Shown here piece after piece: positions 18,483-27,154 of a stretch of 64,000 bases of DNA. The notes beneath the pieces are model-generated. The model saw nothing but the letters and a program-made list of their open reading frames with translations. It made no database searches and was not told where the DNA came from. Each line of letters opens with the position of its first letter. Within the stretch, counting starts at the first letter, position 1. The position numbers and the translations under genes are program-made. The stretch comes from Paenibacillus crassostreae (GTDB taxonomy: Bacteria > Bacillota > Bacilli > Paenibacillales > Paenibacillaceae): positions 3,658,001 to 3,722,000 of the forward strand of contig NZ_CP017770.1 of the NCBI RefSeq assembly GCF_001857945.1, written 5' to 3'.

Positions 18483-18752
18483 ATGGCAATTCAAATTCAT
18501 ATTCAAGATACACCCAATCCGAATTCAATTAAGATCAACACAAACGAGACGATCTTTGAAGGTCCTAGAAGTACATCTTTGAAAAAGGGTGATGTAACAG
18601 ATCATCCCTTGGCTAGCGCATTACTGGCAATTGAAGGCATAGACAATATATTTGGTATTAAAGATTTTGTAACCGTTAGTAAGCTACCGGATGCAGAATG
18701 GGAAGACATCCGCCCTCAAGTGGAAGAAGCATTTAAAGTTGTATATGGTTGA
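18483..18752 (+). CDS. Nfu/NifU N-terminal-domain protein (Fe-S scaffold-like)
   Basis: 89 residues consisting only of the Nfu N-terminal domain: IQDTPNPNSIKI at the start, then HPLASALLAIEGIDNIF and the DFVTVSK strand. The C-terminal CxxC iron-sulfur-binding domain of full Nfu is absent, as in many stand-alone Firmicute versions. These are thought to help Fe-S cluster transfer, but the single-domain protein has no cluster ligands of its own. AAAGGAG lies eight bases before the ATG; a terminator follows, so the gene stands alone. Confidence 0.75.
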   Translation: MAIQIHIQDTPNPNSIKINTNETIFEGPRSTSLKKGDVTDHPLASALLAIEGIDNIFGIKDFVTVSKLPDAEWEDIRPQVEEAFKVVYG

Positions 18753-18781
18753 AACTAATCTTCATGCGAGAAGGTAAAATT

Positions 18782-18821
18782 GGACCCGTCTACACATCAG
18801 TGTAGGAAACGGGTCTTTCTC
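18782..18821 (+). terminator. Terminator after the Nfu-N gene
   Basis: GACCCGT/ACGGGTC stem with an inner CTACAC/GTGTAG step, then TTTCT. Confidence 0.7.
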
Positions 18822-18933
18822 GATTTATATATCAAAATGTGCATTTAAATGAAATTGCCGTGAGATTAAAAAGATAATTTCAGGTAGAAGATGGTATAAT
18901 ACTTCAGAGTAACAGAGACATTGGAGTGATGAT

Positions 18934-19137
18934 ATGGCTAAAGCTAAGGGTGGTACTGGTAGAGGAACAGGAAGTAAGGGCTGGACTCGCTGGAACAAGA
19001 CTGATAAAACAAAAATAGTGAAGAAGAACTACGGAGCTATCCGTGCTGCAGCGAAAGAAGCGGAAAACGCCAAATTGAATAATCGTAAAAAGGTCGATAA
19101 CGAAGCTGAAAAGGTGAATAAAAAAGACCTTTCTTAA
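18934..19137 (+). CDS. DUF3934-like small basic protein
   Basis: 67 residues, strongly basic. The N-terminal AKGGTGRGTGSKGWTRW block resembles the small DUF3934 family found in spore-forming Firmicutes. The rest is a Lys/Ala/Asn-rich helix. GGAGTGA precedes the ATG at normal distance and a perfect terminator follows. Function is unknown; the Gly-Arg-rich N-terminus would suit nucleic acid binding, but that is inference. Confidence 0.6.
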   Translation: MAKAKGGTGRGTGSKGWTRWNKTDKTKIVKKNYGAIRAAAKEAENAKLNNRKKVDNEAEKVNKKDLS

Positions 19138-19158
19138 AATTACTAATGTTTAAGGTGA

Positions 19159-19199
19159 AAAGCCCCTTGAGGAATTAATTTTCCTCAAGGGGCTTTTTT
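19159..19199 (+). terminator. Terminator after the DUF3934-like gene
   Basis: AAAGCCCCTTGAGGA paired with TCCTCAAGGGGCTTTTTT, perfect stem and T run. Confidence 0.85.
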
Positions 19200-19291
19200 A
19201 AAATATAAGAAAGTATAAGTTTTACGCTATACTTTATATCTTATATTTCTCGCTTAAACACTTACCGTCCTTATAAGGACGGTAAGTGTTT
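19200..19291 (+). repeat. Interspersed palindromic repeat, copy B
   Basis: Left hairpin AAATATAAGAAAGTATAAG ... TATCTTATATTTC as in the copy at 60149, and a right hairpin ACACTTACCGTCC/GGACGGTAAGTGT. With the promoter at 19388 it accounts for the 315-bp gap before the next gene. Confidence 0.6.
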
Positions 19292-19387
19292 ATACTTGTC
19301 TGGGGTATGTGCTCGAAATAATCACGGAAGATATGAGCCCAGTCAACTACTGGGAAGATAAGAGATGATCGAGAGATACATATGTAC

Positions 19388-19416
19388 TTGTGAATCAATT
19401 GGCTAAGAAGTATAAT
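19388..19416 (+). promoter_or_regulatory. Sigma-A promoter of the ArAE-like gene
   Basis: TTGTGA, 17-bp spacer, perfect TATAAT, about 35 bp upstream of the start codon. Confidence 0.65.
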
Positions 19417-19452
19417 GGCATCTCTTCTAGAATGAAAATGTGAGGTGATTAT

Positions 19453-20301
19453 GTGCTGCAAGGGATAGGAATGCGAAATATAAAAACAGCTATAGCCATA
19501 CTGGTGTGTTTAATTATTGCAAATTTATTAAAATTAGAATATCCATTTTATGTAACGATAGCTACGGTGATCTCCATGGAAAATTCAGTTACCAATTCGT
19601 TCACAGCAGGTAAGAATAGAATTATGGGTACATTACTAGGTGCAGGAATCGGTTTGTTCTTCGCCACACTTGACCCTGAGAATGTGTTGTTGTGTGCGCT
19701 TGGTATTATACTCGTGATTTACGGATGTAATCTACTGAAATGGAATAAATCCATTTCGATTGCTAGCATTGTATTTCTTGCTATTATGTTAAATTTAGAT
19801 GGAGACACTCCATTATATTATAGTCTAAATCGTATCATCGACACATTGATTGGAGTAGGTGTTGCCATTGTGGTTAATTACTTTGTGTTTCCACCTAAAC
19901 ATGAAGTAAATATCCATCATGCACGGAAATTATTATCCAAGGAGACTGTCAGTATCATGGAGAGATTAGTCTCTAATGAGGACTTGGATCTGAAGAAATT
20001 AAAGGCTTATTTGAAGAAATTAGAGAAATATCTAGATATATCGAAAGAGGAATTTCACTTGGGAAATGATGGTGATGATTCAGAAGAAAAGATCACGGAG
20101 GAGTACCAATCCTATAAGCTGATCTATGAGCATTTAAAAATGATTAGAAGATTAGATGAAGAGCTCATACATAATTCGGATGATTCTCAATTTATTATTT
20201 ATAATTATCATATTAATCGGATTCAGAATGAATTGGAGAAGCTAGGATTAACTCTTCCATATGGAATGGATATGAAAATGAAGATCGGATTATTTCCATG
20301 A
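19453..20301 (+). CDS. Aromatic acid exporter (ArAE/FUSC-like) membrane protein
   Basis: 282 residues. The N-terminal half (about 1-150) has four to five hydrophobic helices with the family-typical MRNIKTAIAILVC start, AGKNRIMGTLLGAGIG and LNRIIDTLIGVGVAIVVNY. The C-terminal half is soluble and helical and is probably cytoplasmic. Members are proposed efflux proteins for aromatic acids; the substrate here is unknown. The start is GTG 19453 behind GAGGTGA; ATG 19471 is the alternative and would keep all membrane helices. The gene has its own promoter with a perfect -10. Confidence 0.7.
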   Translation: MLQGIGMRNIKTAIAILVCLIIANLLKLEYPFYVTIATVISMENSVTNSFTAGKNRIMGTLLGAGIGLFFATLDPENVLLCALGIILVIYGCNLLKWNKSISIASIVFLAIMLNLDGDTPLYYSLNRIIDTLIGVGVAIVVNYFVFPPKHEVNIHHARKLLSKETVSIMERLVSNEDLDLKKLKAYLKKLEKYLDISKEEFHLGNDGDDSEEKITEEYQSYKLIYEHLKMIRRLDEELIHNSDDSQFIIYNYHINRIQNELEKLGLTLPYGMDMKMKIGLFP

Positions 20302-20372
20302 ATAAAAATGCCTCGAAACACTCAACATAAGTTAGGTTGCGCAGTATCTAAATCAATTGAGGAGGTTTTTTA

Positions 20373-21035
20373 ATGCAAAATCAGAATCTAGGTCAACAGA
20401 ATCAAATGGGGAATCAACCGATAGGTATGCAAAATCAGCAAATGAATCAAAACCAAAATCAGAATATGAATCGGGGAGGCCATGAACTTCTAGATATGCA
20501 CGAATTATTATCATGTACAATCGGCATTCTAGACCAAATGGTGATGTTTAAACCTATGGTTCAAGATCAAGAGTTCCTATCTATCATGGATCGTCAATAC
20601 AACTTCATCAGTTCTCAGTACAACCTAACGGTAGAATGCTTTACAACTGGCAGTAAACCTAGTCAGGACACCTCTAAATATATGATGAAAGAATCAGCGA
20701 ACCAAATCAAATATGGTCTTACATCAAGTCAGCCTGATAAACCGATTCAATCTAGTAACCAAATGAAGGAAGCACAGATTAGCGGACTTTTAGTAGGTGC
20801 CCTTAAATCTGCTGCTACTCATATGACAATGACAGCGAATGAAGTGACCAATCCTGTACTACGTCGAGTAGTGGCTTCACAAGTTGAGAATTACATCGAA
20901 ATGGCTTATGAAGTGTTCTTGTATCAGAACAAGCATGGTTATTATCAGGTTGCACAATTGGATAATAGTGATGGACAACAGATGTTGCATGCTTATGCTC
21001 CAACTACAGGACAACCGCAAATACCTATTCAATAA
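20373..21035 (+). CDS. Spore coat protein, CotF family
   Basis: 220 residues. The first 36 are a Gln/Asn/Met-rich low-complexity stretch. Then comes the CotF domain: HELLDMHELLSCTIG, the helical pair around FLSIMDRQYNFISSQYN, and the C-terminal SAATHMTMTANEVTNPVLRRVVASQ region. The fold is ferritin-like and all-helical. CotF proteins are made in sporulating cells and deposited in the coat. A strong GAGGAGG precedes the ATG and a 13-bp perfect hairpin follows. This gene is direct evidence for an endospore former. Confidence 0.8.
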   Translation: MQNQNLGQQNQMGNQPIGMQNQQMNQNQNQNMNRGGHELLDMHELLSCTIGILDQMVMFKPMVQDQEFLSIMDRQYNFISSQYNLTVECFTTGSKPSQDTSKYMMKESANQIKYGLTSSQPDKPIQSSNQMKEAQISGLLVGALKSAATHMTMTANEVTNPVLRRVVASQVENYIEMAYEVFLYQNKHGYYQVAQLDNSDGQQMLHAYAPTTGQPQIPIQ

Positions 21036-21085
21036 GAAGCATATTTTCACATGATGATTAGTGGGTAATTTTATAGTGATTCAAT

Positions 21086-21126
21086 GAACAAGTAGACCTT
21101 GGAGATAACCACGGGTCTACTTGTTC
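21086..21126 (+). terminator. Hairpin after the cotF-like gene
   Basis: Perfect 13-bp GAACAAGTAGACC/GGTCTACTTGTTC stem followed by TATTT. Confidence 0.6.
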
Positions 21127-21188
21127 TATTTGGTATAACTGTGGGGAAAAAAATTAAAGTTATTCTATCCCTAACAATTAAGGTGAAA

Positions 21189-21479
21189 ATGGAATATAGT
21201 GGGGATGTTGAAGCAGAAGCAACCGAATATCTTAACCAGATGGGTTCGCTATCCCCTATTGAAATGAGTTGTGGAAAATTGTTATCCCTGAATAATGAAG
21301 ACATCTTTAAATTACATCTTCGTGATTTGCAAAATGAAGCAGAACGATTTAGAATCGCACAACAAATGATGACTAGCCAAAGAAAGGTTTCGAGATTAAA
21401 TCGTAACTCTCAACAATCTATTAGAGAAAAAGGATCAATCTTCAAACAAATTTTCAATGTTGGGAGACGAATGTTCTAA
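21189..21479 (+). CDS. Small hypothetical protein, helical
   Basis: 96 residues from ATG 21189, chosen because AAGGTGA lies a few bases upstream. The open frame runs back to 21099, but that extension overlaps the preceding hairpin. It has an acidic N-terminus, a helical middle (NNEDIFKLHLRDLQNEAERF) and a basic C-terminus rich in Arg and Lys. No signal peptide or family is recognised. Its position behind cotF suggests, weakly, a sporulation-related role. Confidence 0.5.
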   Translation: MEYSGDVEAEATEYLNQMGSLSPIEMSCGKLLSLNNEDIFKLHLRDLQNEAERFRIAQQMMTSQRKVSRLNRNSQQSIREKGSIFKQIFNVGRRMF

Positions 21480-21520
21480 CGGTGAAAATTCTAGTTCCGA
21501 TAACAGCGAGAACTAAATAG

Positions 21521-21558
21521 AAGGCATCTCTTCACATGCGAAGGTATGCCTTATTTCT
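21521..21558. terminator. Bidirectional terminator between convergent genes
   Basis: AAGGCAT/ATGCCTT stem with inner TCTTC/GAAGG pairing, T-rich on the plus-strand side. Confidence 0.55.
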
Positions 21559-21580
21559 GTTTAATAATGATATGTTTAAT

Positions 21581-22363
21581 CTAGAGAATCAGTCCCATCA
21601 TCCTTAGACCATTAGCAATTCCATCTTGATCCACATCGGTTGTCACAAATTGGGCTAGCCGCTTTAATGATACTGGTGAATTACCCATGGCAACACTATT
21701 ACCAACATATCGAAACATTTCTATATCGTTTAGATTATCTCCAAAAGCGTATACTTCATCAGGTGAAAAGCCCAATTTGGCAATTAATTGTGCAATACCA
21801 ATTGCTTTTGAACCTCCTGCAGGAAGAACATCCATAGCGTATGGATGCCAACGAACAAATTCAAGACCTTTAAAATGATTGCGGTAGTTTAACTCTTCGT
21901 CTTCTGTACAAAATAGCATGGCTTGATAGATCTTACGATTGATATGGAACTGCGGATCATATTTAGGATGTTCATGTTGTAATACAGCGATACATGTCTC
22001 GATACGTGAATGATAAAGAATGTTACTGCGCATTGATTCTTGATTCAGATAAACTAAAGGATGATGGTTGCCTATTGCAAATTGTGAAAAAGAACTGAGT
22101 AATTCGCTCTCAATTGGATTATGATATATTAATTCTCCCTTTAATATGACGTATTGACCATTAAATCCAACGTATGAATCAATTTGAAGCTCTTCCGCCA
22201 GATCATCAATCATAAAAGGGGAGCGCCCTGAAGCTATCGCAATCTCGTGTCCATCTCGTTGTAAAGCTTTAATTGCATTTTTGGTGGATGAGGGAAGTCT
22301 CTGGTGTTGATCTAATAGAGTTCCATCAACATCGAAGAAGATCATACGCCGTGTATTTATCAT
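21581..22363 (-). CDS. HAD-superfamily phosphatase, Cof type (operon gene 6)
   Basis: 260 residues. Motif I is FFDVDGTLL at the N-terminus (nucleophile Asp and acid/base Asp), motif II is the SGR of IASGRSPFM, and motif IV is FGDNLNDIEMF near residue 205. The large C2B cap between residues about 85 and 190 is typical of Cof/YbjI/YidA sugar-phosphate phosphatases. It is the last gene of a six-gene minus-strand operon with an Fbp/Afu-type transporter and a second HAD enzyme. That suggests dephosphorylation of an imported phosphorylated compound. Confidence 0.8.
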   Translation of the reverse strand: MINTRRMIFFDVDGTLLDQHQRLPSSTKNAIKALQRDGHEIAIASGRSPFMIDDLAEELQIDSYVGFNGQYVILKGELIYHNPIESELLSSFSQFAIGNHHPLVYLNQESMRSNILYHSRIETCIAVLQHEHPKYDPQFHINRKIYQAMLFCTEDEELNYRNHFKGLEFVRWHPYAMDVLPAGGSKAIGIAQLIAKLGFSPDEVYAFGDNLNDIEMFRYVGNSVAMGNSPVSLKRLAQFVTTDVDQDGIANGLRMMGLIL

Positions 22364-22381
22364 GAATGGACCCTCAAATTC

Positions 22382-23434
22382 TTAAGCATAATGATAGTTC
22401 GGAACTGGCATATTAATAGAAACTTTATCATTTAACTTAAAAGGTAAAGGAGAGATAACTTCCCACTGCTGTCCGGTAGATAGAACATCATAATAGAATT
22501 CCTTACCTTGAAACTGCACATTCACGATTTCACCGGAGAGACCATTAACTTGTGCAGGTGAGAGTTGGAATTGATCAGGTCTAACTGGGTAAAGCCCATT
22601 GGATTTGAAATAACCTGCTACTTCATTTCCCGGCCATTGTAGAACCGATTCTGCACCATCGGGGATGAAATGCTCATGGTCCCAGCGCCCTTGAATAAGA
22701 TTAGCTTTGGACACAAATTTTGCAACAAATTCTGTTTGTGGATTCAAGTAGATTTCTTGGGGAGTTCCTACTTGTTCGATCTGACCGTCATTCATCACTA
22801 CAATTCGATCAGCCATAGCTAAGGCCTCACCTTGATCATGCGTGACATATACGATTGCAGAGCCCGTCTGCCGATGAACGGATTGGATTTCACGCCGCAT
22901 ATCCATGCGTAGCATTGCATCGAGACTGCTTAGAGGTTCATCCATTAGTAGGAGGGAAGGTTCCGATGCAATTGCACGAGCGATCGCAACACGTTGTTTC
23001 TGTCCCCCAGATAATTCATGAGGCATCCGTTGAGAAAGGTGGGCTAAGCCTACTAGTTCAAGAACTTCTAAGATCCTTGACTCTTCGTTCTCACGGATCG
23101 ATTGAGGAGTCTCTTTGTGATTGCGGATTGGAAAGCTCACATGCTCGGAAACATTCATATGCGGCCAGAGTGCGAAGCTTTGGAATACCATTCCAATGCG
23201 TCTCTTTTCAGGAGGAATGCTGGATTTAGATGTTGCAACAATAGAACCATTCATAACAATCTCTCCAGAGGAAGGGTGCTCGAATCCTGCGAGCATGCGA
23301 AGTAAAGTGGTTTTTCCACATCCAGACGGCCCTAAGATAGCTATGAATTCTCCATCTGCGATACTTAGATTAATCGATTTCAACGCCGAATAATTTCCGA
23401 ATGTCTTACTGATATCTTTTAATTCAATACTCAT
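22382..23434 (-). CDS. ABC transporter ATPase, FbpC/AfuC type
   Basis: 350 residues. Walker A GPSGCGKTT, Q-loop VFQSFALWPH, signature LSGGQKQR, Walker B LLLMDEPLSSLD and the H-loop in YVTHDQGEA, followed by a C-terminal TOBE-like regulatory domain (about 240-350). It is the CUT1/ferric-type ATPase that powers the permease encoded next to it, with which it overlaps by 11 bp. AAGGAG lies seven bases upstream of its ATG. Automatic annotation would call it an iron transporter, but the operon context argues for phosphorylated organic substrates. Confidence 0.85.
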   Translation of the reverse strand: MSIELKDISKTFGNYSALKSINLSIADGEFIAILGPSGCGKTTLLRMLAGFEHPSSGEIVMNGSIVATSKSSIPPEKRRIGMVFQSFALWPHMNVSEHVSFPIRNHKETPQSIRENEESRILEVLELVGLAHLSQRMPHELSGGQKQRVAIARAIASEPSLLLMDEPLSSLDAMLRMDMRREIQSVHRQTGSAIVYVTHDQGEALAMADRIVVMNDGQIEQVGTPQEIYLNPQTEFVAKFVSKANLIQGRWDHEHFIPDGAESVLQWPGNEVAGYFKSNGLYPVRPDQFQLSPAQVNGLSGEIVNVQFQGKEFYYDVLSTGQQWEVISPLPFKLNDKVSINMPVPNYHYA

Positions 23435-25181
23435 GATTTACTCCTTTGCGTGATAATAATTTTTGTATAAGTTGCAATAGACCTGTCCCAACAACGATAA
23501 GAAACACAATTAAACTAGATAATGCAGTCGAATAAAGAGTATCTCCAGCTTGTTCAAAGCTGAATATGGTAACACCAATGGTCTGTGAGCGTGAAGAGTA
23601 TAACAGAGCGGAAACTGTTAACTCAGTCAGAGCTGTTAGAAAAACAAGAATCGCTCCACTTAGGAGTCCTGGTAGTAGTAAGGGTAATAGAATAGAAACC
23701 CATTTTCGCCATGGACTGGCCCCAGAGATTCTAGCCGCTTCATCCATGGAAGTATCGACCTGCATAAATGCTGTAACACCAGCCCTAATCTGTAAGATTA
23801 GGAAGCGGCAGACGTAAGCTATGAATAACATGCTAGTCGTTCCATAGATACCGGGATTCCATCCTGGTATAGGTTCCATCCAGACTAGAATCATGGACAA
23901 TGCAAATACGATACCCGGAAGTGTGTAAGGTATTGAAATAGCTAGCTCCGCAAATTGAATCAGTTTTGATGGTTTGCGTACACGAATATACGCGAACAAT
24001 GAACCAACAATCAAACAGATGATAAGTGTACTCAATGCAAGCATGAGGCTATTTTGAATGGATTGCCAAATCTTTGGATTGTTGAAAAGGATATATTTAT
24101 AGTTCTCCAAGGTCACATTATTCATGCTTAAAGGTCGGCCATAGGCTTTTTTTAATGAGAGTGAAATCATTGAGAATAAAGGAACGATCGTAATGAATAT
24201 AAGGCTGGACCACAGGAGCGGATTTATCCATAACCGATGTTTCCCTAAATCATAACGCGGCTGACTATCCAGCCGTGCCGTATCATCTGTCTTACTTTTT
24301 CGGACAGAGAGCCATTGAAGCATTGTCCCTGCGACGGCGATCAGGCCTAATAGGACAGAGAGGGAGGCACCACGTGCAAAAGCAGAGGGACCAAAACCAA
24401 TAATTTCCTCATAAATGAGCGTACTGAGCACACTAATATTTACAGGGGTGCCCAAGAAAGCGGGAATACCAAAGTTATCAAGTGATGCCAGGAACACGAG
24501 CAATCCTCCTGCTGTAATTCCTGGTAGTGCAAGTGGAAGAATAATTTGTGTAAAGTTTTTGATCCGACCAGCACCACTAGCTTTCGCTGCCCATTCTAAG
24601 TCTCGAGGGATTCTTTTTAGTACATTGACCGTAAATAAATAGACAAGTGGAAAATGGTGAATACCCATGACGAAAATGATTCCGCCCATACTATACATAC
24701 TCCATGGCTTAGCCTCCGAATGGAAGAGTTGTAGAAATGAAGCTATGAGTCCTTGAGTACCCATAAAGGAAGACCAAGATAAGGTAAGTACATAAGATGG
24801 AAGTACAAAAGATAATAGGATAAGTAGATGTAGCAGTTTTTTATGCTTGATATTCGTATATGCCATAATCCAAGCTGCTATAATGCCCATGATTAAAGAC
24901 AATACCGTTGATGCGATAACGATGATAAATGTATTCTCTAAGGTCTTCCAAAAGCGAACCTGCTGTAATAATTCTATATAGTGACTAAAACTAAAACCTG
25001 TCTCCACTTTAATGCTCAAATAGAGCAGTTTACCAATAGGGAGAACGAAGAAAAAAAGTATAAGGATAATACCAAGAAGCTTAGCTGTTTTTCTGGTTAA
25101 AAAAGAAAAAGGAAGGAGGCTAGATTTTAGTCTACCCTTATCCAATGTTTGTTGTTTATCATCTGTAGTTATGACATCCAT
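23424..25181 (-). CDS. ABC transporter permease, fused double-domain FbpB/AfuB type
   Basis: 585 residues with about twelve membrane helices formed by two homologous permease halves (about 30-285 and 325-580). Each half carries an EAA-type loop: EWAAKASGAGRIKNF in the first and DEAARISGASPWRKW in the second, which contact the ATPase. The fusion is the normal form in the ferric, hexose-phosphate and 2-aminoethylphosphonate transporter groups. It lies in the operon between the binding protein (18 bp gap) and the ATPase (overlap). Confidence 0.85.
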   Translation of the reverse strand: MDVITTDDKQQTLDKGRLKSSLLPFSFLTRKTAKLLGIILILFFFVLPIGKLLYLSIKVETGFSFSHYIELLQQVRFWKTLENTFIIVIASTVLSLIMGIIAAWIMAYTNIKHKKLLHLLILLSFVLPSYVLTLSWSSFMGTQGLIASFLQLFHSEAKPWSMYSMGGIIFVMGIHHFPLVYLFTVNVLKRIPRDLEWAAKASGAGRIKNFTQIILPLALPGITAGGLLVFLASLDNFGIPAFLGTPVNISVLSTLIYEEIIGFGPSAFARGASLSVLLGLIAVAGTMLQWLSVRKSKTDDTARLDSQPRYDLGKHRLWINPLLWSSLIFITIVPLFSMISLSLKKAYGRPLSMNNVTLENYKYILFNNPKIWQSIQNSLMLALSTLIICLIVGSLFAYIRVRKPSKLIQFAELAISIPYTLPGIVFALSMILVWMEPIPGWNPGIYGTTSMLFIAYVCRFLILQIRAGVTAFMQVDTSMDEAARISGASPWRKWVSILLPLLLPGLLSGAILVFLTALTELTVSALLYSSRSQTIGVTIFSFEQAGDTLYSTALSSLIVFLIVVGTGLLQLIQKLLSRKGVNHEY

Positions 25182-25199
25182 AAGTAATCGCTCCGCTCA

Positions 25200-26246
25200 T
25201 TAGTTTCCAAATAACTCAGTAAATTGTTTTTTGTCGGCTTCGCGTTCGTTCGTTAATATGGCAATATCTCCAGACAATAGGGTGAGGTCAGATATACCTT
25301 TCAATCCTTCAGGTGGTGCAACTCCTTCACGGACCGGAGTGTATCCAATTTCAGCGGCAAGCTTCTGTCCATCTTCTGATAGGACGAAATCAACAAATGC
25401 TTTTGCAGCATCGATGTTATCCGTGTTCTCAATAATACCGATAGGTTCCGTGATAATTGGAACGCCTTCTTCAGGATAGCTTAGATCAATAGGTGATCCT
25501 TTCGCTTTCTCACGTGCAACCATATAATCGACCACGATGCCATAGTTCTTCTCACCACTAGCTACAGATTTGAGTACTGCACCATTTCCTTTGATGACTG
25601 ACATGTTGTTTACTTTTAATTTCTCTATGAACTCCCAACCGAAACCATCAGTGCGTGAGAATACACCGATGTTATAGGCTGCTGCACCAGAATAAAGCGG
25701 GCTTGGCATGATTGCAGCATCTTTAGCTTCTTCTGTGGTCAAGATTTGCCAAGAAGTTGGTAATGTAGATACTTTATCTGTATTCGCTGCGATAATAGTG
25801 GCAATGACCTTTGTTCCTGTATACATTCCATCGGAATCCATTAGTTCATCAGCTATTTGCTCTCTCTCTGGAGATTTGTAGGCAGCCAGAAGATTTTGGC
25901 TCTTCAGACTTTCGAATGTAACGGCATCAGCGAGTAGAAGTACATCTGCTTGAACTTGCCCCGCTTGTTTCTCTGCTTGAAGTTTTGCTGTTACCTCTTC
26001 AGTACCGGATCTGAAAGTCTCAACAGATACATCTGGATATTTCTTATTAAAGGCTTGTACTAATTTAGTAGCATCTTCTTCAGGTTGAGAAGTATAGAAG
26101 GAAAGTTGGCCAGATATAGAAGTCGATGATGAATTCACAGCCTCTTCGACTTTATCCGTCTGCTTAGATGCTTGATTCCCTGAGCTACAACCAGTAAAGA
26201 TCAACATAGATACCAATACAGCAAGAACTGAATTTTTCCTCAACAT
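25200..26246 (-). CDS. ABC transporter substrate-binding lipoprotein, FbpA/AfuA type
   Basis: 348 residues. The signal peptide ends in lipobox FTGC, so it is a lipid-anchored extracellular binding protein. It has the class D/F periplasmic fold with SGQLSFYTSQPEEDA at the N-terminus and QADVLLLAD. In iron-binding FbpA a paired Tyr-Tyr near this point coordinates Fe3+; here the equivalent stretch reads GIVVDYMVA, with only one Tyr (Y241). That argues against ferric iron as ligand and for an anionic organic ligand such as a sugar phosphate or phosphonate. GAGGAG supports the start. Confidence 0.8.
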   Translation of the reverse strand: MLRKNSVLAVLVSMLIFTGCSSGNQASKQTDKVEEAVNSSSTSISGQLSFYTSQPEEDATKLVQAFNKKYPDVSVETFRSGTEEVTAKLQAEKQAGQVQADVLLLADAVTFESLKSQNLLAAYKSPEREQIADELMDSDGMYTGTKVIATIIAANTDKVSTLPTSWQILTTEEAKDAAIMPSPLYSGAAAYNIGVFSRTDGFGWEFIEKLKVNNMSVIKGNGAVLKSVASGEKNYGIVVDYMVAREKAKGSPIDLSYPEEGVPIITEPIGIIENTDNIDAAKAFVDFVLSEDGQKLAAEIGYTPVREGVAPPEGLKGISDLTLLSGDIAILTNEREADKKQFTELFGN

Positions 26247-26268
26247 ATTCGATTGCTCCTCTAATAAA

Positions 26269-27129
26269 TTAATTTGGATTTATTAACTTAAGTACTGCTT
26301 CTGCTACACCATCATCTTGATTACTACTCGTAATACGGTTTGAAATTTGCTTCACATGTTCTTCAGCGTTACCCATGGCTATTCCCAGTCCAGCCCATTT
26401 CAACATTTCAACATCATTATCATAATCGCCGATCGCAGCAACTTTAACGCTGGGGATCTGATGCTTAAGGCATAAATGCTCTAGTGCTGATCGTTTGCTA
26501 ACACCGAAGGCATTCACGTCAAAGCGATGGCTCCCCGTTCTTGTTATCATAAACAGATTCCATGACTGAAGTTCTGCAATCAGCATGTCAAGAAGATCGG
26601 TATGATCGCATAAGATCGTTGCTTTATAAATAGGCTCTGTACGTTTTTGCAGAAATTCTCTCAAGTCATCAACAGGTTCTACTTGAATGTAGTTGATCTG
26701 ATCTTGATAATTCTCAACTGTCAGAGGCTTGTCAGGAATAACTACAACATTAGCTAACGGCCATTTCGAGTTGACATGGTTCAATTCACTGACATAGAGA
26801 ACGTTATAGCCATACAGTTGTATGTAAGCACCATGGCTTTCTATAAGCTCAGTTAATGAAATGGTATGTTGTGCTGATAGAGGTGTACTTGATATTAGTT
26901 CACCTGTATCTTCATTGACAATAACAGAGCCATTAAGTGCAATTAGTGGAAAATTCATTTCAGTTGCCCTAGCATGTAGCCATACTGAGGCAGGAAAACG
27001 ACCTGATGCAATGGTTAGTCGTCTACCGCTATTTCTCCATGCGGTTAAGGCGTGATGGACATTGGGAGTTATCCGTTTGTCTGAATTAAGCAATGTACCA
27101 TCCATGTCTAGCGCTAATAATTCGTACAT
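26269..27129 (-). CDS. HAD-superfamily phosphatase, Cof type (operon gene 2)
   Basis: About 287 residues. Motif I is LALDMDGTLL; motif II is in TIASGRFP; the C-terminal motif is AIGDYDNDVEML followed by GIAMGNAEE. There is a large C2 cap. The frame is open upstream to 27210, but that would overlap the MBL gene, and homologues begin at MYELLALDMDGTLL, so ATG 27129 is chosen. It is paralogous to the enzyme at 21581-22363, and the two flank the transporter genes. Confidence 0.8.
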   Translation of the reverse strand: MYELLALDMDGTLLNSDKRITPNVHHALTAWRNSGRRLTIASGRFPASVWLHARATEMNFPLIALNGSVIVNEDTGELISSTPLSAQHTISLTELIESHGAYIQLYGYNVLYVSELNHVNSKWPLANVVVIPDKPLTVENYQDQINYIQVEPVDDLREFLQKRTEPIYKATILCDHTDLLDMLIAELQSWNLFMITRTGSHRFDVNAFGVSKRSALEHLCLKHQIPSVKVAAIGDYDNDVEMLKWAGLGIAMGNAEEHVKQISNRITSSNQDDGVAEAVLKLINPN

Positions 27130-27154
27130 TAATTGTTCTTCCCTCTCCATTCGA

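Noticed and set aside
21099..21188. Longer start of the small gene after cotF
   Set aside because: The extension overlaps the 13-bp hairpin ending the cotF unit, and ATG 21189 has a proper SD.
22382..26246. Straight annotation as a ferric iron (FbpABC) transporter
   Set aside because: The binding protein lacks the tandem Tyr, no Fur box is visible, and the operon has two HAD phosphatases, an MBL hydrolase and a SorC regulator. I kept only the family-type label.
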